From positions 1 to 47,977 of the forward strand of contig CBHYLN010000022.1 of assembly GCA_966128725.1 (NCBI GenBank): DNA of 47,977 nucleotides, read 5' to 3'. Positions within the stretch are counted from its first letter, which is position 1. Each line of letters begins with the position of its first letter. Positions 42,402-47,977 of the stretch are shown here, in pieces. The DNA is from JAFDZV01 sp966128725 (GTDB lineage: Bacteria; Bacteroidota; Ignavibacteria; OLB7). A program made the position numbers and the translations under genes. The notes beneath the pieces are model-generated. The model was not told the DNA's origin. It was given only the letters and a program-made list of their open reading frames with translations, and did not search any database.

Positions 42402-45400
42402 ATGAAACCGTTGCGCGCGTTTGCGATGGCGCTGGCAATTTCCCTTGTGTCGGTTACCGGCCTGTTGGCGCAAATCCCGAGGACCATCAGCTATCAGGGT
42501 GTTCTCCGCGATGCGGCCGGGTCGTTGGTCGGTGGTCGCGTTGAGCTCACATTCCGTCTGTACGACAGCCTGAATGCCCCGGCGGCGATCTGGACCGAAA
42601 CGCATACCAATGTCGCGGTCTCCGGTGGCGTGTTCAGCGTTACACTGGGCGGTTCAACCTCGTTCCCCAATCCCATCTTGCTCCCGTTCGACCGTCCCTA
42701 TTGGCTGGGCGTAACGGTGAACAACGGCCCGGAGATGGCCACGCGTGTTGCGCTTACATCCTCGCCGTATGCGTTGAACGCTCTTGCGGTTGTCGACAGC
42801 GCGGTTGTTACGCGATCGATCCGCGACGGTGCGGTTTCACAGGCGAAACTGGCCGATGGCAGCGTAAGCGGGGGGAAGATCGCCAACGGCGCGGTGGTGA
42901 GGTCGTTGAACGGGCTGCGCGAGAATGTGACGCTGCGCGCCGGGCAGAACGTGACGATCACGCCGCTGGGCGACACCCTGGTGATCGCCGCGGCCTCCGG
43001 AGGATCAGGCCCCGGCAGGATTACCCGCATCTCGGCGGGGCCGGGCATGACCGGCGGCGGCGACTCCGGCAATATTGTCGTGTCGATCGGCACCGAGGCG
43101 GTGACCAATACGATGCTCGGCTTCCACTCGGTTACCGAGTCGAAGATCGACGACAATTCCGTTACCACGCGCACCATCGCCAACGGCGCGGTGACCCCGG
43201 TGAAACTGAACGTGGCCGGCGCGCAGATAGGGATGGCGCTCTCGTATTTCGGCGGCTCGTCGGCGGTGTGGGCGTATCCGTGGGCCAGCCAGTTGGTGGT
43301 GCCGTTTTTCCAGACCGCGGCCACCGGCACGTGTATGTTCGCGCTGGAGCAGACCGGCACGGCGAGCACGGCGTGTTTCACGATTGCCAACGCGGCCAGC
43401 TCGGCCACCACGGTTGAGGCCGCAACCGACGGAACCGGCAATGCGATCCGGGGATCGTACAACCCTGTCAGCGGCACCGGGGCGGGTGTTGTAGGCCTGA
43501 GCAATTCGGAGTCGGCCAATGCCAGCGGTGTGATCGGCACCATTACCACTGTGAACCCGGCCGCGGCCAGCGCCGGCGTGCGCGGCGTGAACAACGGCAC
43601 CAACGCGCAGGGGTACGGCGTTGCCGGCTCGCATGCGGCATCGGGCGCGGGTGTGTACGGCTTTGCCCCATCAGGGCAGGGCGTGCGCGGCCAAAGCACC
43701 ACCGACGCGGGCGTGTACGGCTCGGCCACCAATGGCACCGGCGTTTTCGGCACAAGCGATAACGGCGGGGCCGGGCGGTTTGCCATCACCAACAACGCCA
43801 ACGCCAGCAACGCGCTTACGGGTTCGTCGACCGGCGGCGGCAATGCCGTGTATGGCCTGGCGACCGGCGCCTCGCGCGCGGGATATTTTCAGGTGAACAA
43901 TGCGGCCAATGCGTCGCCGGCGTTCGAGGCTACCACGAACGGTATCGGGCGGGGAGCGCAGGTGAGCGTGACCAACGTTACCAGCCCCGCCGCCGCGATG
44001 GACGTTACCACCAGCGGGCTGGGCAATGCCGGGCAGTTCTCGGTAACCAACAGCTCCTCCTTCGGGAATGCGCTTGTTACCACCACCAACGGCAGCGGGC
44101 TGGCGTTATCGGCCACCAACACGGGCGCCGGTGGCGGCGGAAGGATACAGATCGCCAATGCCAGCAATCTGGCAATCGCCCTGGAAGTAAGCACCAACGG
44201 CACGGGCCGGACCGGCACCTTCACCAACACAAACGCGGCCAACGCATCGAACGTGGTGGAGGCCACCACCGTTGGCGCGGGCATCGCCGTTCTTGGGCGG
44301 CGCGGCGCCGGACGTGGTCTGGCGCCGGCCTTCCCGGCGAATGCGGCCATCTGGGGTGATAACGGCGGTGGGCCGGGCGTTGTGGGAACCAGCAATGCCA
44401 GCAACGGCCTGTACGGCGGCAGCCAGGCAAACCATGCCGTGTACGGCCTGGCGCAGAGCGGCACGTACGCGGGTGTGCTTGGCCGCAATGACGCCAACGG
44501 CGGCTACGGTGTTCGCGGCGAAAGCAGTGGCGGCAGCATCGGCGTGTACGGCACCAGCGTTTCCAACGTGGCCGGCAAGTTCGAGCTGATCACCGTCGCC
44601 AACACGTCGAACGCGGTTGAGGCGATTACCTCCAGCACGGGCGGCAGCGCGGTGTTCGCATGGAGCAACGGCGGCAGCGTGAATCCGGCCGTGTACGCCA
44701 AGAAGCTGGCCGGCAGCGGCATTGCCGTTCTGACCAACAGCTCCGGCGTTGTTGGCGACGCCGCGGCCGGCGGCAACGGTGTTGAAGGCTACGCCAACAA
44801 TGCGAAGGGCGTGATCGGCACGGGCACGGGCAACACGGCGTACGGTGTGTACGGAACCGTGATTGCCGGCACCGGCGTTGGCGTATACGGCACGAGCAAC
44901 GTGGGGCGCCCGGCATTGTTTGAAGTCACCAACCCGGCGAACAATTCGCCCGCGTTGACCGCGACCACGGTCAGCACCGGGCATGCGGGCCTGTTCCAGG
45001 TGAACAACGCCGCCAGCAACGGCAATGCCGTTGAGGCGACCACCAACGGTACAGGCATTGCCGTGCACGGCGTGCGCGGCGCCAACAACGGCGTTACCCT
45101 GCCGTTCTCGCCGGCGGTTCGTGGCGACAACGTGGATATGGCGGGCGTTGCGGGCACATCCAACAGCGGCCCGGGCGTGTACGGCATAAGCGCCATCGGT
45201 ACCGCGGCGCAGTTCGAGATCCTGTTCCCGGTAAGCCCGGGCACGGTGATTATCGGCAACAACCTGGGCGCCGGCACCACCGCGCAGTTGACCACGAACA
45301 ACGCGAACAACTCGCAGCCGGTGATCGATGCCACAACAAACGGCACGGGCCGCGTGGCCAGGTTTACCTCGACAAACACCGCCAATGCCGTGCCCGCGCT

Positions 45401-47456
45401 GGACGTAAGCGCCGCCGGTGTTGGGCGCGTGGGGCTGTTCACGGCCAGCAACACCGCCAACCCCGCCAACGTGATCGAGGCCAACACAGCCGGCACGGGC
45501 CGGGGGATTCAGGCCAACCTTACCAATGCGGCCAATGCGTCCACCGCGGTGGAGATCAACACGGCCGGCACGGGCCGGGGGATTCAGGCCAACCTTACCA
45601 ATGCGGCCAATGCGTCGAACGGCCTTACGGTGAACCATGCCGGCACGGGTGTTGGCGGTGCGGTGAACCTTACGAACGCCGCCAATGCGAGCACGGGAGT
45701 GGTTGTGGCAACCGCCGGCACGGGGATGGGATTTGATGTGGCGCTGAGCAATGCCGCCAACGCCAGCATCGGTCTGCGTGTGGGGACGTCCGGCACGGGC
45801 ATGGGGATACAGGCAAATCTTACCAATGCCGCGAACGCCGCCACCGCGCTCGACGTGAACCATGCCGGCACCGGTCGTGGCGCCGCGTTCAGCCTGACAA
45901 ACGCGACGAACGGTTCGTCCGGCGTGCAGGTGAATCATGCCGGCACCGGCAGGGGCGTGGATGTAAGCCTCACCAATGCCGCCAGCGCCGCCAACGCGGT
46001 GAATGCCAGCACCAACGGCAGCGGCATCGCGGTGGTCGGGACTACCTCAGGCACGGGCGGCGCGGGCCTGTTCCAGACCACGAACGCGGCGAACTCCGCC
46101 AACGTGCTGGAGGCCAACACCGCCGGCACCGGCCGCGCGGCGTTCTTCTCGGTCACCAACGCGGCCAGCACGGCGAACGTTGCCGAGATGACCACCAACG
46201 GCACCGGCTCGGCCGGGCGGTTCGCGGTAACCAACACCACGGCGGCCGCGCCGGCGCAGACCACACGCACGCAGAGCCTGGGCGCAGCCGGGCGTTTCGA
46301 GATCAGCAACGCCGCCAATGCCAGCCCGGTGCTGGATCTGCTGACCAACGGCACCGGGCCGTTGATTTCGGCCACCACGACCGGCCTTGGCCCGGCGGCG
46401 GCATTCGCGATCAACAACGCGGCGAATGCCAGCCCGGTGATCACGCTTGCCACCAACGGCATCGGCAAGGGCGAGACCATCAACCTCACCAATGCGGCCA
46501 ACCCATCCGATGGGCTCGAGGTGATAACCGCCGGCACCGGCCGCATCGCGCGGCTGAGCGCTACCAATGCGGCAAACGCCGCGAACGGGCTGGAGGTTAA
46601 CCACGCCGGCACCGGCGCCGGGACGGTGGTGAACCTGACCAATGCCGCGAGCACCGCCAACGGCCTTGCCGTTGTGCACGCCGGCACGGGCGTGGTGGGC
46701 ATGTTCAGCGCCACCAACGCGCTTTCGGCGGCGAATGTGTTGCAGGCCGGCAACGGCGGCGTGGGGCGCGGCCTTCTGGTTGCCAACACGAACGCGTTGA
46801 ATGCCGCGCCAGCGATCGAGGCAACAACCGCCGGCACGGGGCGTGGCATGGTGATCAGCCTTAGCAATGCGGCCAACACCGCCGATGCGCTTCTGGTGAC
46901 CACCGCGGGCACGGGCAACGCAATCCGCGCCCGCGGCAACGTTGTCCCGGACGCGAACAACACGTTCGACCTTGGCACACCGGCGCTTCGCTGGCGTACG
47001 CTGCATGTTGACTCGGTGAACGCCCGCGCGCTTGGCGGCTTCGGCACGATACCGGTTGGCGGCATCATCATGTGGAGCGGTTCGGAGGCAAATATCCCGG
47101 CGGGCTGGGCGCTGTGCGACGGCACCGGCGGCACGCCGAACCTTACCGATCGCTTCATCATGGGCGTAAGCGGCAGCGGCGGCAGCTACAATGTGGGCGC
47201 CACGGGCGGCGCGGCAACCCATACACACGGCATCGACCACGACCACGCCGCATTCGCAACCAGTTCGGACGGCGCGCATGCGCACACGATCCCGGCCGGT
47301 GGCGCCATCCAGGCAGGCCTGGGCTTCGCCAACGCAACCACCAACGACGGCGCCCACACCCACACGGTGGATGTGCCGAACTACGTTGGCAACAGCGGCT
47401 CGGCCTCCAGCCTGCCGCCATATTACCGCCTGGCATTCATCATGCGCGTTCAGTAG
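42402..47456 (+). CDS. Giant repeat protein with phage tail-collar-like C-terminus
   Basis: The 1684-residue product has GGAG seven bases before ATG. A signal peptide covers about 1-24 (FAMALAISLVSVTGLLAQ). Residues about 25-135 form the PRTISYQGVLRDAAGSLVGG ... VAVSGGVFSVTLGG domain seen at the start of many exported FCB-group proteins. A long Ala/Asn/Thr/Gly-rich region (about 330-1520) is built from units of about 25 residues centred on LTNAANAS and TAGTGRG, more than 20 in the second half alone. The last ~130 residues are tail-collar-like: GGIIMWSGSEANIPAGWALCDG, TPNLTDRFIMGVSG, then His-rich THTHGIDHDH and HTHTVD, which bind metal in phage fibres, ending SLPPYYRLAFIMRVQ. No T9SS sorting tail. 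Likely a fibrous surface or appendage protein that trimerises like a phage tail fibre; this is inference. Confidence 0.82.
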   Translation: MKPLRAFAMALAISLVSVTGLLAQIPRTISYQGVLRDAAGSLVGGRVELTFRLYDSLNAPAAIWTETHTNVAVSGGVFSVTLGGSTSFPNPILLPFDRPYWLGVTVNNGPEMATRVALTSSPYALNALAVVDSAVVTRSIRDGAVSQAKLADGSVSGGKIANGAVVRSLNGLRENVTLRAGQNVTITPLGDTLVIAAASGGSGPGRITRISAGPGMTGGGDSGNIVVSIGTEAVTNTMLGFHSVTESKIDDNSVTTRTIANGAVTPVKLNVAGAQIGMALSYFGGSSAVWAYPWASQLVVPFFQTAATGTCMFALEQTGTASTACFTIANAASSATTVEAATDGTGNAIRGSYNPVSGTGAGVVGLSNSESANASGVIGTITTVNPAAASAGVRGVNNGTNAQGYGVAGSHAASGAGVYGFAPSGQGVRGQSTTDAGVYGSATNGTGVFGTSDNGGAGRFAITNNANASNALTGSSTGGGNAVYGLATGASRAGYFQVNNAANASPAFEATTNGIGRGAQVSVTNVTSPAAAMDVTTSGLGNAGQFSVTNSSSFGNALVTTTNGSGLALSATNTGAGGGGRIQIANASNLAIALEVSTNGTGRTGTFTNTNAANASNVVEATTVGAGIAVLGRRGAGRGLAPAFPANAAIWGDNGGGPGVVGTSNASNGLYGGSQANHAVYGLAQSGTYAGVLGRNDANGGYGVRGESSGGSIGVYGTSVSNVAGKFELITVANTSNAVEAITSSTGGSAVFAWSNGGSVNPAVYAKKLAGSGIAVLTNSSGVVGDAAAGGNGVEGYANNAKGVIGTGTGNTAYGVYGTVIAGTGVGVYGTSNVGRPALFEVTNPANNSPALTATTVSTGHAGLFQVNNAASNGNAVEATTNGTGIAVHGVRGANNGVTLPFSPAVRGDNVDMAGVAGTSNSGPGVYGISAIGTAAQFEILFPVSPGTVIIGNNLGAGTTAQLTTNNANNSQPVIDATTNGTGRVARFTSTNTANAVPALDVSAAGVGRVGLFTASNTANPANVIEANTAGTGRGIQANLTNAANASTAVEINTAGTGRGIQANLTNAANASNGLTVNHAGTGVGGAVNLTNAANASTGVVVATAGTGMGFDVALSNAANASIGLRVGTSGTGMGIQANLTNAANAATALDVNHAGTGRGAAFSLTNATNGSSGVQVNHAGTGRGVDVSLTNAASAANAVNASTNGSGIAVVGTTSGTGGAGLFQTTNAANSANVLEANTAGTGRAAFFSVTNAASTANVAEMTTNGTGSAGRFAVTNTTAAAPAQTTRTQSLGAAGRFEISNAANASPVLDLLTNGTGPLISATTTGLGPAAAFAINNAANASPVITLATNGIGKGETINLTNAANPSDGLEVITAGTGRIARLSATNAANAANGLEVNHAGTGAGTVVNLTNAASTANGLAVVHAGTGVVGMFSATNALSAANVLQAGNGGVGRGLLVANTNALNAAPAIEATTAGTGRGMVISLSNAANTADALLVTTAGTGNAIRARGNVVPDANNTFDLGTPALRWRTLHVDSVNARALGGFGTIPVGGIIMWSGSEANIPAGWALCDGTGGTPNLTDRFIMGVSGSGGSYNVGATGGAATHTHGIDHDHAAFATSSDGAHAHTIPAGGAIQAGLGFANATTNDGAHTHTVDVPNYVGNSGSASSLPPYYRLAFIMRVQ
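45489..45616 (+). repeat. Exact 53-base direct repeat, 75-base period, inside the giant repeat gene
   Basis: Bases 45489-45541 and 45564-45616 are identical. The 75-base offset equals 25 codons, the length of the protein unit, pointing to recent in-frame duplication of single units. Confidence 0.85.
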
Positions 47457-47502
47457 CGCGCGCGGCCGCATGCGGCGGCCGTGATGGGGTTTGTGATGAT
47501 GA

Positions 47503-47545
47503 ACAGCGGCCCGGCGCCCGCCGAAAAGGGGTACCGGGCCGCTGT
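47503..47545 (+). terminator. Hairpin after the giant repeat gene
   Basis: ACAGCGGCCCGG (47503-47514) pairs perfectly with CCGGGCCGCTGT (47534-47545), 19-base loop, followed by TTTG. It lies 47 bases after the stop. Confidence 0.6.
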
Positions 47546-47702
47546 GTTTGCGGGCCTGCGGCCGTTGCCGGGCGGCGCTATCCTGCTGCACGCGGCCAGG
47601 CGCCGGAGGAGGGGGAATGGGCGAAATCTCCACCAATTGTAAGAAAACGCTTCCGTGAAGAAACTATTTGGGGGAAATGGGTGAGTGGGTGCATATTGCC
47701 TC

Positions 47703-47775
47703 GCTTCCTTAGCTCAGTTGGTAGAGCAACTGACTCTTAATCAGTGGGTCGGGGGTTCGAGTCCCCCAGGGAGCA
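47703..47775 (+). tRNA. tRNA-Lys (anticodon CTT)
   Basis: Complete cloverleaf. The acceptor stem GCTTCCT pairs with AGGGAGC (one T-G pair), and the D-arm is GCTC ... GAGC. The anticodon arm is ACTGA, loop CTCTTAA, TCAGT, giving anticodon CTT. The T-arm is GGGGG TTCGAGT CCCCC. The CCA end is not encoded. Confidence 0.95.
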
Positions 47776-47780
47776 CAAGC

Positions 47781-47820
47781 AAAGCCCTGCCGTTTCCGGC
47801 GGGGCTTTCGTTTTTTTTTT
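47781..47820 (+). terminator. Intrinsic terminator after tRNA-Lys
   Basis: AAAGCCCTGCCG (47781-47792) pairs with CGGCGGGGCTTT (47797-47808) around TTTC, one mismatch, followed by a run of ten T (47811-47820). Confidence 0.85.
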
Positions 47821-47977
47821 GGGGGGGGTTCTCCGGGGCGGGCTCGGGGTTTTTGTTGGGGGGGGAGGGGGGCTTGGGCCCCGTCGCCGGCCCCGGGGGC
47901 CCCGGGCCCGCGGGTTTCCGCAAGCTGTGCGTCCTGAAGCGCCTGCGCGGCGCGCTCGCCGGCGACGCCACGCTGCG
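47821..47977. other. Homopolymer-rich contig end, probably unreliable sequence
   Basis: Right after the T-run come long G-runs, a GGGGTTTTTG block and C/G blocks unlike any other part of the window. This looks like degraded base calling or assembly error at a contig edge. No gene called. Confidence 0.5.

Noticed and set aside
42402..47456. CRISPR or satellite array suggested by the dense short repeats
   Set aside because: The repeats are in frame, vary at third positions, lack equal unique spacers and form one long protein gene.
47821..47977. Proline-rich minus-strand frame at the contig end
   Set aside because: It arises from homopolymer runs in probably unreliable sequence and overlaps the tRNA.

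Overview
The window is a GC-rich (roughly 60-65% by eye) bacterial contig. Three predicted exported proteins end in type IX secretion (T9SS)-style C-terminal sorting domains, including one with the NHPNPFNPSTTI signature. FG-GAP, cohesin-like and PKD/Ig-like surface proteins are common. This points to the FCB group (Bacteroidota/Ignavibacteria/Kapabacteria-like); the exact lineage is inference. The right end carries a tRNA-Lys and then a homopolymer-rich tail that looks like poor-quality contig end.

Layout. 1-2.2 kb: the end of an unknown gene, then a two-gene unit of an SPFH/band-7 protein and an NAD-kinase-like protein. 2.5-6.2 kb: a large T9SS surface protein. 6.5-7.7 kb: a DUF3990-type (ADP-ribosyltransferase-like) toxin with the short motif found in effectors of extracellular contractile injection systems. 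7.75-9.5 kb (minus): a secreted protein made of three copies of an unrecognised ~180-residue domain. 10-13.3 kb: a VOC (glyoxalase/bleomycin-resistance fold) protein and an MMPL/RND exporter. 14.3-25.9 kb: a compact, mostly overlapping operon with the complete minimal enediyne-type polyketide cassette, E4 (DUF1702), E3 (UnbV/CRTAC1), E5 (UnbU), the iterative PKSE (KS-AT-ACP-KR-DH-PPTase) and the E10 thioesterase, with an undescribed FN3-like lipoprotein between PKSE and E10. An AraC-type regulator follows. 27.3-29 kb: two tandem single-domain members of the secreted family. 29.3-31.9 kb: a NitT/TauT-type ABC importer. 32-35.6 kb: a T9SS protein with a haem c motif and four FN3 domains. 35.8-36.7 kb (minus): a beta-propeller-like protein. 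37.1-38.8 kb (minus): two more members of the secreted family. 39.3-39.7 kb (minus): a cysteine-rich secreted protein. 40.1-41.8 kb (minus): a beta-propeller T9SS protein. 42.4-47.5 kb: a 1684-residue repeat protein ending in a phage tail-collar-like domain.

Two things stand out. First, an enediyne-type PKS cassette occurs in a T9SS-bearing, non-actinobacterial genome. A candidate sequestration protein (VOC), a candidate exporter (MMPL) and a candidate regulator (AraC) lie beside it, and a new lipoprotein sits inside it. None of the later enediyne tailoring genes is visible, so the product could be a polyene rather than a mature enediyne. Second, all five genes of the undescribed secreted family (seven domain copies), plus the MMPL exporter, are preceded in the correct orientation by the same promoter-like element: RGCAA, four bases, GAAGAAG usually followed by TTTTC, and 20-21 bases after GAAGAAG a TA...TTG box resembling the Bacteroidota -7 element. 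This suggests a dedicated regulon linking the secreted family with the exporter at the edge of the polyketide locus.
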